A stretch of 22,515 nucleotides of DNA, taken from IMG/VR virus record IMGVR_UViG_3300025174_000113, positions 1 to 22,515 of that record; one strand, 5' to 3'. The translations under genes and the position numbers were made by a program. The notes beneath the pieces were generated by a model. That model worked only from the letters and a program-made list of their open reading frames with translations, ran no database searches and was not told the DNA's origin. Shown here piece by piece: positions 1 to 7,012 of this stretch. This DNA comes from a virus. How positions within the stretch are numbered: position 1 is the first letter of the stretch; every line of letters starts with the position of its first letter.

Positions 1-142
1 GGACTCCGCCGAAGCTGGGGCGAGCCGGACGTGCGCTAGTCGCCCGTACCGCGCGAATCGCCTGAATCTCCTGCTGAGTCCGTTGCGCCCGCGCCTTCTT
101 CCGCGCCTGTTGCGCCAGTTTGATTTGCGCCTTGGTCGCCAT
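1..142 (-). CDS. Basic helical protein, N-terminal fragment (cut by window edge)
   Basis: Only the first 47 codons are inside the window; the gene runs off the left edge. It starts at ATG 142, immediately after the TAA stop of the preceding gene, so translation is probably coupled. The visible part begins MATKAQIKLAQQARKKARAQ and is rich in Lys, Arg, Gln and Ala, which predicts a long positively charged helix, then turns to Ser/Pro/Gly (RPARPSFGGV). No cysteines, membrane segment or catalytic motif is visible. Its position at the downstream end of the tail cluster suggests a virion or assembly protein, but that is inference from context only. I do not recognise a family. Confidence 0.7.
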   Translation of the reverse strand, partial: MATKAQIKLAQQARKKARAQRTQQEIQAIRAVRATSARPARPSFGGV

Positions 143-1111
143 TTACAGCCTCCCCGCCTGCCGTTGCGTCGCATCAAACGCAGCCTGCCCCAACCCCGCC
201 TGAGTTTGAAACCCAGCCTGCGTCAACGCCGCCTGCACCCCCGACAGGTACTCGAGCAGTTGCTTGCGCGAGTCATACTCGGTTTGCTGGCGTTGCAGGC
301 CGAGCTCGGCCAACTGGGAGGCGGTCTCCCCGGATTGCAACATGCCCCTCGCGGTGAGGTCGTTTACCGAGCTGCGCCGAGCGAGATCAGCGGCGTGTTG
401 GATGCGGGCCAACGTGGACATGCCCGCTTCGGTGTTCTGCTTCGCGAGCTGACGAACGAGATCGGTAACCCACGGGTTCTGGTTAGCCGCCCCGACAGCC
501 TTGTCGTAGATGGCTTTCTTCGCGTTGTAGGCACCCATCTGGTTTTGCCACGTCCGCAAGTCGTTCGTGTACTGGACGACGGCTGCAGCACGTTGAGGGT
601 TAGAAGTCATGTTCGCGTAGTCAGGTACGGCAGGTCTGATAGGCGCAGCCCCCGGACTAGCAGGCAGGTTCGTCGTTGGATCTAGCGCGCCCACGTCCCC
701 GAAACCGATCAGCGCCTCCTGTATCTTCTGCTGCGCTTGCGCCTGCTGAGCAACCCACTGGGCGTTCAACAGGCCGGTCTGTTGGATGTACCAGGGGTCG
801 GCGAGTATCGGGTTCGACTTCGCCTGCGACCGCTGTTGATTGGCCCACTGCTGCCGCTCGTACGCCTCGCCACCGGGGGCATAGGGATCCTGAAACGGTG
901 GGGGTGGCATGGACTTCCACGGCGCTCCCGCCGTGGGCATCCCGTAGTTCGTTTGCCGCCCCGTCATCGGATCCGTGTACTGAACGAACTGGACAGGCGT
1001 CGCTTCCGCCTCCCAGTTGGCCGCATCCGACGGTGGCAAGCCGGTCATGATCTGCGAGTAGTTTGGATCTACGCCCCCGGCTGGGAGCGGCTGCCATGGG
1101 TTGTTTGCCAT
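143..1111 (-). CDS. Gln/Ala-rich helical virion-associated protein, function unknown
   Basis: This 322-residue protein starts at ATG 1111 behind a strong ribosome binding site (GGGAGG, about 5 nt before the start). The first 110 residues are rich in Pro, Gln, Asn and Trp with little predicted structure. Residues 110-322 are Ala/Gln-rich and look helical, with a conspicuous C-terminal stretch of short Gln-Ala-Gly units (QAGFQTQAGLGQAAF). No signal peptide, membrane segment or enzyme motif is seen. Context at the end of the tail and fibre cluster makes a structural, internal-virion or fibre-assembly role plausible. Its stop TAA abuts the start of the next gene. Family not recognised; the existence of the gene is well supported by length, ribosome site and tight packing. 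Confidence 0.75.
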   Translation of the reverse strand: MANNPWQPLPAGGVDPNYSQIMTGLPPSDAANWEAEATPVQFVQYTDPMTGRQTNYGMPTAGAPWKSMPPPPFQDPYAPGGEAYERQQWANQQRSQAKSNPILADPWYIQQTGLLNAQWVAQQAQAQQKIQEALIGFGDVGALDPTTNLPASPGAAPIRPAVPDYANMTSNPQRAAAVVQYTNDLRTWQNQMGAYNAKKAIYDKAVGAANQNPWVTDLVRQLAKQNTEAGMSTLARIQHAADLARRSSVNDLTARGMLQSGETASQLAELGLQRQQTEYDSRKQLLEYLSGVQAALTQAGFQTQAGLGQAAFDATQRQAGRL

Positions 1112-1120
1112 CTGCCCTCC

Positions 1121-2122
1121 CTAGCTCAATCTCGCGATGATCATGTTCGAGTTCGCTGTCGCGGTCGCTGTTGACCAGGACTGCGTTTTCTTCGCACGCA
1201 ACTCAGCCGTTTGGGAAGCCGCAGTCGTGGTCACATACCATTGATTCGCCACCAATCGAGTCTCACTCGCAACAACATTCGGAACCGACAGCACAGGACT
1301 TTGCTGCGTACCACCGACGTACAAGTACCCAGTCAGAGTCTCAGCGAAACCGGAGCCGTACACAGTGACCGTCACGACATCGACATCGTGGTTGCGAGTC
1401 GCACCACTAAACGTAGCCCAGACGGCGACACCAAGTTCCAAGTTGTTGATCTCAGATGCCGTCCACACCGGCATCGTGCTCCACAGATCGGTGGATGTCC
1501 CGAGCGTGTGAGTCGTGAAATCCGTTTGGGCGGCTGTGGTCTTAGCCGCCCCCACTAGATTTCCGGCTCTTAGAAGCTGAACGTTCCAAGTGCTTCCAGA
1601 AACAGTGGTTTTGCCGATGAACTTGACTTCAACCCCTTGCACTGTTGCGTCGCCAGGAATCCCAGCTCCGAAACCGTAGAGTTCAAGGTAGTCGGACTCA
1701 CCGAGAGCACAGTTGGCGGTCCCACCGGTAACGGCCAGAGCAAGATCCGTGCTCGTCCAAGCCACGTTGCCACCTCGGTCTACGTTCAAGGTGGACGTTC
1801 CATTCGTTTCCCCTGAGTTACCTGACTGTGAGCCCAACGTGAACTCGAAGCTGCCGGTGACAAGGTAGTTGCCGGGGTTGTAGATCGTCGCCGAAGCCCC
1901 GGTGAGAGCCGCAATGGATGTGGTGAGGGTCGTGGCGGTCGCTGCTGTCTTCCCGTTGTTGGCGATCTGGGCGTTCCAGCCGAGCAACTGATTCAGATGA
2001 AATGCTGGTTGGTTGATCTCCAAGTAGGAGCCCAACCATGTCTTGAACTCACGTGGGAATGCGAGCGGGTCAGCCATTGATTCACGCATGATCCGTCGCA
2101 CATCCTGTTCGGTTAGCGCCAT
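1121..2122 (-). CDS. Beta-sandwich tail/fibre protein with a probable nested domain
   Basis: This is a 333-residue protein. The N-terminus (about 1-45, ALTEQDVRRIMRESMADPLA) is helical and may be the attachment segment. The rest is Thr/Ser/Gly-rich and strongly beta-patterned. Residues about 65-85 (NPGNYLVTGSFEFTL) and about 265-333 (YLYVGGTQQSPVLSVP through NMIIARLS) read like the two halves of one C1q/TNF-type jelly roll. Between them sits a different beta domain, about 95-255, with the pattern LWSTMPVWTASEINNLELGV often seen in phage structural proteins. The start ATG overlaps the preceding stop by one base (TGATG). A receptor-binding or fibre-tip role is inferred from fold pattern and position, not from a recognised family. 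Confidence 0.75.
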   Translation of the reverse strand: MALTEQDVRRIMRESMADPLAFPREFKTWLGSYLEINQPAFHLNQLLGWNAQIANNGKTAATATTLTTSIAALTGASATIYNPGNYLVTGSFEFTLGSQSGNSGETNGTSTLNVDRGGNVAWTSTDLALAVTGGTANCALGESDYLELYGFGAGIPGDATVQGVEVKFIGKTTVSGSTWNVQLLRAGNLVGAAKTTAAQTDFTTHTLGTSTDLWSTMPVWTASEINNLELGVAVWATFSGATRNHDVDVVTVTVYGSGFAETLTGYLYVGGTQQSPVLSVPNVVASETRLVANQWYVTTTAASQTAELRAKKTQSWSTATATANSNMIIARLS

Positions 2123-3594
2123 CAGACCCTCGAAGCCTCGCGGGCGTGAACTTCCGCCCCCAACCCGTAGAACTTAGTGACCGAGCTTGCGTTCGTCTGC
2201 GCCACCTTGAACCCCAATCCTTCCGCTGACACGTTCAGGAACCGGCGCGCGTACGTGTACGCGGTCGATTCCGCGAACGTGTTCGACGTGGTACCGTCGA
2301 GCTTCTTGACCGTGATATAACTCGTCGCCTCCGGGGTCGCCACGTAACTAAGAGTAAGCAAAGGGTTGTCTGTGGCAGCGTCCTGACAGTCGTATGTCAT
2401 GTATGCGCGCTTCCACGACAGCTTCCCAAGCTTCGGCTTGAAGAACGCGGTTTCCAACACCGGGGTTACCGCTGTCGTGTCCGCGTCGTTCTTCACCCCG
2501 GCGGCCGGACTCCACATCGACGAGAGAGAGTTCACCCGCGGCTGAGCCCGGCTTCCGTAGTACGTCTCCGCAGCCGTGCCGACCGCATCCCAAAACATGA
2601 CCGCTTTCACATTCGACAACCGCAACCACCGCCGCGTTTCCGGGTCAACCAGGAACGAATCCTTGAACGTGGCCCCGTCCATGACCGAGATGACGTAACG
2701 GCGCCTGTGCCGTCCGGCCGCGATCCTCCACGTCGAGGCGTATGAGGCCACCGTGTCCCGCCAATACCGTTGCATCCCCCCGGCCTTCGTGAGATCCAAG
2801 ACGGCGGCCCCATCGGTGATATACACCCCAGTCGTGTTGGCAAAGATCACTTGGTCGTCGATTACCACGACCGAGCGGGCGTCGATACAACCGGGCTCGT
2901 ACAGGGGCTCTTGCACCATGTCCGTGCCGGGCGGCGGGGTCGCACCTCTGATCCGCTCGACTCGCTGGTTCGAGAACAGTAGGAGCGCGTTGCGAAGGGC
3001 AGCAACGGCGACGATCGGGAACGATGCGCTTATCCACGAGTTCGTCGTATCCCACGAGGTCGGATCTCCGGCCCCGGAGAAATAGGCGTACGTGGGTTGG
3101 GCGCTCGTGTTGGCGAGGACGGTGCGGTCCTTGTAGACGGCGGCGAACTTGGCGGCCGGCGGGCTGCCTGCTAGAGCGCCCAGGGTAGAGCCGTCGTAGT
3201 AGCCGGGGGCGGTGGTGCCGTTGCCACGTGGGATGATCAGCTTGTTGCGGTGAAACGCGAGCGGCCCTACTGGGGTCGAGGAGTTGGAGATCCCGACGTC
3301 GGTGACGGTACCGGCGGCTGCGATCGTGTAGAACTCTCCGTCCTCGTCGATCGCACAGTTCTTCGCTGCCGCGGCGAACGGGGCGTACGCTCCGGCGACA
3401 ATGTAGCTGGCAGTGCTCTTGGTCGCCGAGATGTCAGCGGACCCGTACGACCAGCCGCCCCTCTTTGTCAGCGGTGCGTCCAACCCCGGCAGGTAATCGA
3501 CGAGGTTCCAACATGCATTCCCTGGAAGCCGGTCACGGGAAACGTCACGGACCATCATGTCGAAAGTGCCCTGCAAAGGCGTGACTTTAGCCAC
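2122..3594 (-). CDS. Tail structural protein, probable beta-propeller (nozzle/hub-like)
   Basis: This 490-residue protein starts at GTG 3594, one base after the stop of the preceding gene. It is beta-rich throughout. The N-terminus has LPGNACWNLVDYLPGLDAPL followed by KRGGW, a pattern I associate with podovirus-like tail proteins whose first strand leads into a WD-like propeller. Repeated short blades are visible (for example YKDRTVLANTS, LLLFSNQRVERIRG, VVIDDQVIFANTTGVYI, WLRLSNVKAVMF). The C-terminal 100 residues (from about WKRAYMTY) form a further beta domain. No protease or lyase motif is seen. Likely role: a ring or nozzle at the distal end of a short tail, or a tail hub; this assignment is inference. 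The stop TGA overlaps the next ATG by one base. Confidence 0.7.
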   Translation of the reverse strand: MAKVTPLQGTFDMMVRDVSRDRLPGNACWNLVDYLPGLDAPLTKRGGWSYGSADISATKSTASYIVAGAYAPFAAAAKNCAIDEDGEFYTIAAAGTVTDVGISNSSTPVGPLAFHRNKLIIPRGNGTTAPGYYDGSTLGALAGSPPAAKFAAVYKDRTVLANTSAQPTYAYFSGAGDPTSWDTTNSWISASFPIVAVAALRNALLLFSNQRVERIRGATPPPGTDMVQEPLYEPGCIDARSVVVIDDQVIFANTTGVYITDGAAVLDLTKAGGMQRYWRDTVASYASTWRIAAGRHRRRYVISVMDGATFKDSFLVDPETRRWLRLSNVKAVMFWDAVGTAAETYYGSRAQPRVNSLSSMWSPAAGVKNDADTTAVTPVLETAFFKPKLGKLSWKRAYMTYDCQDAATDNPLLTLSYVATPEATSYITVKKLDGTTSNTFAESTAYTYARRFLNVSAEGLGFKVAQTNASSVTKFYGLGAEVHAREASRV

Positions 3595-3595
3595 G

Positions 3596-5125
3596 TCAGC
3601 ACTCCTCGATCAGATCAAGAGCATTCACGGTAACGGCCGCCAACGTCAACGTGTCCGAACTAAGAGCAGTAAGCGTCAACGCGCCCGGCGTGATCGTCGA
3701 CAATGTGAGCGCCCCTGGAGTGAGAGTAGAAAGCGTCAGCGTGTCGGGCGTGAGCGCCGTGGCGATGACGGTGTGGCATACGACCCGCCCGCCGGATACG
3801 GAGACTGCGCTGGCAACCTTGCCGGTCTTCTGGTAGATGGTGCCGGCCGCTATGTACTCTGAGGCACCGGATGGGACGGCGGCCGATACGACCTTGCCTG
3901 TCTCGGCGGCGGTGAAAACGTCAGTTGCAGAGACCGCCGCGGCGCTGGCGACCATGCCCGTCTCGGCTGCGGTGCGTACGTCAGCACCTGCCACAACAGC
4001 AGCAGACACCACCGAACCGGCCTCTACGGCCTCGCGGGCATCCGCGCCTGACGTGACACCCACAGAGACGATAGAACCGGTATCTACAGCCTCGAACACA
4101 TCGGTGGCTGCAATCGCGACAGCACTCGCCACTAAGCCAGCCTCGACGGCTTCGTACACATCTACTCCCGCTGCGACTACCGCAGAGACGACCACCCCAG
4201 CCTTCTCGTAGGTCGCCGCCTTTGTGCCAACGCCGCTGATGACGGTATCGGAGATGGCCGCGCCAGTCTCAGCGGCCGTGAACACGTCGGCCGCGCTGAC
4301 GACGGCGGCACTAACGACAGCGGCCGTCTCCGTTGCCTCGAACACGTCGGCGCCCTTGGCGACGGTCGCGGAGACTACAGCGCCCGTCTCTGACGCGGTG
4401 AGCACGTCGGGGCCTGCGGTGGCGGCTGCGGAGACGACCGCCCCTGCCTTCGTGTACGTCGTGCCCGCGGCCGCCTTGATCTCGGCAGCGACCGCTCCGG
4501 CCCGAGTGCTCGTCACCCACGAGTACGATGGCGACGTATCCTGTCCAAGCAAGTAGGCGGCCGCGAACCCATCACCCGGAGTGGACGCAGACACGTCGCC
4601 AAGCTCGGTATATCCGGTCTCTTGCGCTTTGGCCTCATTTTTACCGTGCCCACAGAAGATGACGGCCAGGTTGTTAGTCGCATCAGCGAACGCGGCTAGA
4701 GTGACCGTGAGCGACGTGCCTGCTCCAGTCAGTGTGTTAGTGGCCGACTGGACGATGGCCCCAGACCCGTTCGTTCCCGACGTGTCGATGCCAGTCAGTT
4801 GCCACCAATCGTAGTGGCATCCGGTCTGCGTCACACCGTTGAAGTCGATCGTGAGCTGACCCGTGGTAGGGCTTGCACCGAGGGCACGCCAGAGCGAAAC
4901 CATCTTGATTCCGTCAACACCCCATGCCGCAGTCTCAGCGACTTTCACCCAGGTAAGACCACAGCCGGTGATGCTGGTCGGAGCAAGCGCCGGACCTGTC
5001 CCGATCGAGTTATGGACTCCGATCAGTTGCAGCGCGTTCGCGGTCGGCGTCTGCGACGAGGTGAGGTAGCTAGTCGCATCAGTGGTGGACGCCGCGGCTG
5101 CGAGAAGGGAGGCGGAGATCGCCAT
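3596..5125 (-). CDS. Repeat-built tail fibre or decoration protein
   Basis: This 509-residue protein has three parts. Residues 1-222 form a beta-sandwich-like domain ending in the pattern TSTRAGAVAAEIKA, common in phage and bacterial surface proteins. Residues about 223-446 contain roughly 11 imperfect copies of a 20-residue unit with consensus TAxETGxVVSAxVxxGADVF. Residues about 457-506 hold five decads of the type LTPGALTLST, which resemble pentapeptide-like or beta-helix coils. The protein ends in LDLIEEC with a C-terminal Cys. There is no membrane segment. ATG 5125 overlaps the upstream TAA by one base (TAATG). Composition (Ala, Val, Thr, Gly) and repeats fit an elongated fibre or fibrous decoration; family not recognised beyond that. 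Confidence 0.75.
   Translation of the reverse strand: MAISASLLAAAASTTDATSYLTSSQTPTANALQLIGVHNSIGTGPALAPTSITGCGLTWVKVAETAAWGVDGIKMVSLWRALGASPTTGQLTIDFNGVTQTGCHYDWWQLTGIDTSGTNGSGAIVQSATNTLTGAGTSLTVTLAAFADATNNLAVIFCGHGKNEAKAQETGYTELGDVSASTPGDGFAAAYLLGQDTSPSYSWVTSTRAGAVAAEIKAAAGTTYTKAGAVVSAAATAGPDVLTASETGAVVSATVAKGADVFEATETAAVVSAAVVSAADVFTAAETGAAISDTVISGVGTKAATYEKAGVVVSAVVAAGVDVYEAVEAGLVASAVAIAATDVFEAVDTGSIVSVGVTSGADAREAVEAGSVVSAAVVAGADVRTAAETGMVASAAAVSATDVFTAAETGKVVSAAVPSGASEYIAAGTIYQKTGKVASAVSVSGGRVVCHTVIATALTPDTLTLSTLTPGALTLSTITPGALTLTALSSDTLTLAAVTVNALDLIEEC
3608..3757 (-). repeat. Five 30-bp coding repeats (decapeptide units)
   Basis: Inside the 3' end of the fibre gene, about five tandem 30-bp units encode decads such as TLTPGALTLS and TITPGALTLT. 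Hydrophobic Leu/Ile residues recur every five residues, as in pentapeptide-repeat or beta-helix proteins. The units have diverged and the last one (VTVNALDLIE) is degenerate. This is a coding repeat, not an intergenic array. Confidence 0.8.
3788..4459 (-). repeat. About eleven 60-bp coding repeats (20-residue units)
   Basis: Tandem imperfect 60-bp units in the middle of the fibre gene encode copies such as TASETGAVVSATVAKGADVF, EAVEAGSVVSAAVVAGADVR and TAAETGMVASAAAVSATDVF. Two copies (about residues 281-302 and the last two copies, from about 411) carry small insertions. Copies differ enough at DNA level that recent expansion is not obvious, although some adjacent pairs are closer than others. 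Confidence 0.85.
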
Positions 5126-5487
5126 TACATTCTCGATTCGCTATTCAGCATGTAAACGGCCTGCACCATGTTCCTCGCCCCGGCCTTGCGCATCACGGCG
5201 CGGCGCTTGCCCTTGATCGTCTCCGGCGAATAGCCAAGCCGCTTGCCCGTCTGGGCGACCGTCAACCCGTCCGCCGCAGCCCGCAACACCGCCAGCTCAC
5301 TCTCCGTCAATCGCTCATGGCGGTGCGTGAGACGCTCAGGAAGCTCCGTGCGCGCAAGCTCAAGGAGCGCCCGGCCTGCCAGCCGATGGGGCAAGCAACG
5401 TCGCAAGGCCGTGTAGGCGTCCCACGTTCGGCCAGAAGCGAGCGCCCTGCTGATCCCCGGCATCAGATCAGGAAGCGCCAGCGTCAT
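5125..5487 (-). CDS. LuxR/GerE-type helix-turn-helix protein
   Basis: This 120-residue protein starts at ATG 5487 behind a good ribosome site (GGAGG, about 6 nt upstream). Residues about 58-113 match the C-terminal DNA-binding domain of LuxR/NarL/GerE regulators: LTESELAVLRAAADGLTVAQ, then GKRLGYSPETIKGKRRAVMRK with the recognition helix, then a final helix NMVQAVYML. The first 55 residues are helical and carry no receiver or PAS-like motif, so this is a stand-alone DNA-binding protein. It sits inside the tail cluster, just downstream of a terminator that closes the HNH unit, and its stop overlaps the fibre gene start. It could be a late-gene regulator or a host-directed regulator. The domain call is confident; the target is unknown. 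Confidence 0.85.
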   Translation of the reverse strand: MTLALPDLMPGISRALASGRTWDAYTALRRCLPHRLAGRALLELARTELPERLTHRHERLTESELAVLRAAADGLTVAQTGKRLGYSPETIKGKRRAVMRKAGARNMVQAVYMLNSESRM

Positions 5488-5509
5488 TCGGTCCTCCGAT
5501 CACCCATGG

Positions 5510-5530
5510 AAAAGGCCGCTAACGCGGCCT
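5510..5530 (-). terminator. Rho-independent terminator after the HNH gene
   Basis: On the minus strand a 7-bp GC-rich stem (AGGCCGC / GCGGCCT) with loop GTTA is followed directly by a T run (TTTT including the last stem base). It lies 25 bases after the HNH stop and ends about 22 bases before the LuxR-type gene. It should stop minus-strand transcription of the HNH gene. It would also block readthrough from the head operon into the tail genes unless it is antiterminated or leaky. Confidence 0.8.
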
Positions 5531-5554
5531 CCCCACATCCTATGGGAAACGCTC

Positions 5555-6025
5555 TCAATCGAAACACCGGCACGTCGGGCAATGCGGCGAGGACGCACCC
5601 CTACCGTGGTTGCCTATCCATAGCTCGAGGTTCTCGATGCGGTTGTCCAGCTTGTCGCCGTTCAAGTGATGCACGGTCTCGTGAGATCCAAGGGAACGTC
5701 CGAGCTCGCGCTCCATCACCACACGATGCTCAGGGCGGTACGAACGTCTTCCCTTACCTACTTCCCCTACAAGCACTTGCCGATACCCATTTGTATCGAT
5801 GTACGACCCTTTGGCCGCCAACCCTCGCAGACGTCGGCCAACCTTGTCAGCCCGATTCGCGCATGCTCGCGAGCAGAAGGTGCCAGGTTGGAACTTCGTT
5901 CTGCCCACAATGAACGGGAAGGTCTTCCCGCATTGAAGGCAGGTGCGCTCCTCGCCTCGATGCCGCTGACGGGAGTCTTGATACCACCACTGACCTGATC
6001 CATCCTTGAACCATGTAGCTGCCAT
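5555..6025 (-). CDS. HNH endonuclease, likely homing or mobile
   Basis: This 156-residue protein belongs to the HNH superfamily. N-terminal Cys pairs C29-x2-C32 and C51-x3-C55 (CSRAC) form a zinc-binding ribbon. The HNH core follows: [20 protein letters not shown] (first His at residue 100), then [18 protein letters not shown] with H119/H120, N128 and the terminal Asn-Leu. A further Cys cluster CPTCRC closes the protein. It should cut double-stranded DNA using a divalent metal. I chose ATG 6025 because a consensus promoter ends 6 bases before it; the longer reading from 6124 would run into the neighbouring structural gene. It has its own promoter and terminator, and it interrupts an otherwise contiguous structural gene string, as expected for a free-standing homing endonuclease. 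Confidence 0.9.
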   Translation of the reverse strand: MAATWFKDGSGQWWYQDSRQRHRGEERTCLQCGKTFPFIVGRTKFQPGTFCSRACANRADKVGRRLRGLAAKGSYIDTNGYRQVLVGEVGKGRRSYRPEHRVVMERELGRSLGSHETVHHLNGDKLDNRIENLELWIGNHGRGASSPHCPTCRCFD

Positions 6026-6031
6026 ACCATT

Positions 6032-6060
6032 AATATAGCAGGTGAGCGGGTGGCCGTCAA
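6032..6060 (-). promoter_or_regulatory. Sigma-70-type promoter for the HNH gene (leaderless)
   Basis: On the minus strand there is TTGACG at 6060-6055, a 17-base spacer, then TATATT at 6037-6032 preceded by TG plus one base (extended -10). Six bases (AATGGT) separate the -10 box from ATG 6025, so the predicted transcription start is the A of the start codon. No Shine-Dalgarno sequence precedes the ATG, which agrees with a leaderless transcript. Confidence 0.8.
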
Positions 6061-6080
6061 ACATGCCAATTTGCGGGAGT

Positions 6081-6512
6081 TTACGAATTGTATTGGAAGC
6101 TGGGCGTGACTTTAATGATATCATTTGTGGCCAGGACCACGGCGGTCACGTCGTCGAAGTTCGCCGCCCCCTCGCACTTGTCGCCGGTCGTCGAAAGGAT
6201 GTCGCTGAGGAAGAGGCCGTTGATCGTCGCGCCGGTCGCCCCTACGGTCGGGAACGTGATCTGCGAATACGTCGTCTTCCGCCCGCCCGTGCCGGCGGCC
6301 ACCGCCCCCCACGTCGCGGTTGTGAGCTCCTGCCGTGCGTAGTTCGTGAACACGGTCTCGGTGATGTCGGCCATCGTCTGACCGGACGTGATCACCGTCG
6401 ACGCTGTCTGTGACGTGAACAGGCACAGCCAGCAGCTCGTCTGCCTGGTTGAGTTCTTCGGGAACTGGCCGAGGAGCAGGTCGAGCCCCTCATCTGGGAT
6501 GATTTCGGAAAT
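6081..6512 (-). CDS. Beta-rich phage structural protein, apparent ATT start
   Basis: This 143-residue reading frame ends in [15 protein letters not shown]. It resembles a common phage family of about 140 residues with the pattern [14 protein letters not shown] near the N-terminus, [10 protein letters not shown], then [15 protein letters not shown] in the middle and DIIKVTP at the end; the comparison is from memory. The conserved N-terminal part (6396-6509) has no ATG, GTG or TTG before GTG 6395. The frame opens right after the TAA of the preceding gene, so ATT at 6512-6510 is the likely start, with a G-rich ribosome site (AGGGGGGG) 8 bases upstream. If only canonical starts were allowed the protein would begin at GTG 6395 (104 residues) and lose the conserved segment. 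Position between neck and tail genes suggests a minor head/neck or tail component. Confidence 0.75.
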   Translation of the reverse strand: MSEIIPDEGLDLLLGQFPKNSTRQTSCWLCLFTSQTASTVITSGQTMADITETVFTNYARQELTTATWGAVAAGTGGRKTTYSQITFPTVGATGATINGLFLSDILSTTGDKCEGAANFDDVTAVVLATNDIIKVTPSFQYNS

Positions 6513-6740
6513 TTATTTCACCCCCCCTCGCGGCTCGTGCGTGTGTCCGGTGTCGGCGCCTGGCTGGCCGCAGTTCGGGCAGACGCCCTCGCCGGCCAGA
6601 CCCTTTTCCTCGATCTCCTCGTACGCCTTCCCGGTCAGTACGTGGAGTTGCTGGGAGGTGATGCCGCCTGTGAAGTGGCCGGGCTCGCCGACGGCGCCGA
6701 GCGAGCAGGCCGGGTTGTCGCACTGGTAGACGACGCTCAT
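6513..6740 (-). CDS. Small zinc-ribbon-like protein
   Basis: This 75-residue protein starts at ATG 6740, with a strong AGGAGG site about 6 bases upstream, and overlaps the preceding gene by ATGA. Four cysteines in two pairs (C7/C12 and C54-x2-C57, the latter as CPNCGQ) are arranged as in a zinc ribbon with a helical insert between them (LHVLTGKAYEEIEEKGL). The C-terminus is His/Gly-rich (TGHTHEPRGGVK). It ends at TAA, and the next gene continues in the same reading frame directly after that stop. Function unknown; similar mini-proteins occur among phage structural genes, where they may be assembly or adaptor factors. Confidence 0.75.
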   Translation of the reverse strand: MSVVYQCDNPACSLGAVGEPGHFTGGITSQQLHVLTGKAYEEIEEKGLAGEGVCPNCGQPGADTGHTHEPRGGVK

Positions 6741-7012
6741 ATCGCTCCTCCTGGTTCGGGTAGCGGCCCCCCAAGCGGATGCTTGGGCGGGCCCTGGCAC
6801 GGGTCGCACAGCCGCGGCGTGTCGTCGTACGCCACGAACAGGTTCATGCAGCACGCGCAGAGCTGGAGCGTGTGTTTCCGCGGGTCGTACTGGACGCCGA
6901 GGGTGCGGCCGAGCCTCTTGACCGCGTCGGGGTCGCGCACTTGCCGCTTCTGGCGGTCGTGGACGCAATACACCTTGGCGCTACCGCCGATCCCGAGTTT
7001 CACAGCAGCCAT
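6737..7012 (-). CDS. Small Cys-rich zinc-binding-like protein
   Basis: This 91-residue protein has C52, C54 and C55 (LCACC) with C69-x2-C72 (CDPC), which looks like a zinc-ribbon or treble-clef fold; an extra C16/H18 pair lies upstream. Residues 20-50 are basic (RQKRQVRDPDAVKRLGRTLG). ATG 7012 overlaps the preceding stop by one base (TGATG) and the gene ends in an ATGA overlap with the next. It may bind nucleic acid or act as a structural adaptor. No exact family recognised. Confidence 0.75.
   Translation of the reverse strand: MAAVKLGIGGSAKVYCVHDRQKRQVRDPDAVKRLGRTLGVQYDPRKHTLQLCACCMNLFVAYDDTPRLCDPCQGPPKHPLGGPLPEPGGAI

Noticed and set aside
3608-4459. Regular 30- and 60-bp periodicity resembling a CRISPR or satellite array
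   Set aside because: Units are imperfect, in frame and encode a consistent peptide; there are no identical repeats separated by unique spacers.
3651-4556. Plus-strand ORFs over the repeat region (for example 3837-4211 and 4224-4556)
   Set aside because: They are mirror frames of the minus-strand repeats; Ala/Thr-rich low-complexity translations, no ribosome sites, and opposite to every neighbouring gene.
5555-6124. Longer HNH protein from 6124
   Set aside because: It would overlap the structural gene ending at 6081 and bypass the promoter; the consensus promoter sits exactly before ATG 6025.
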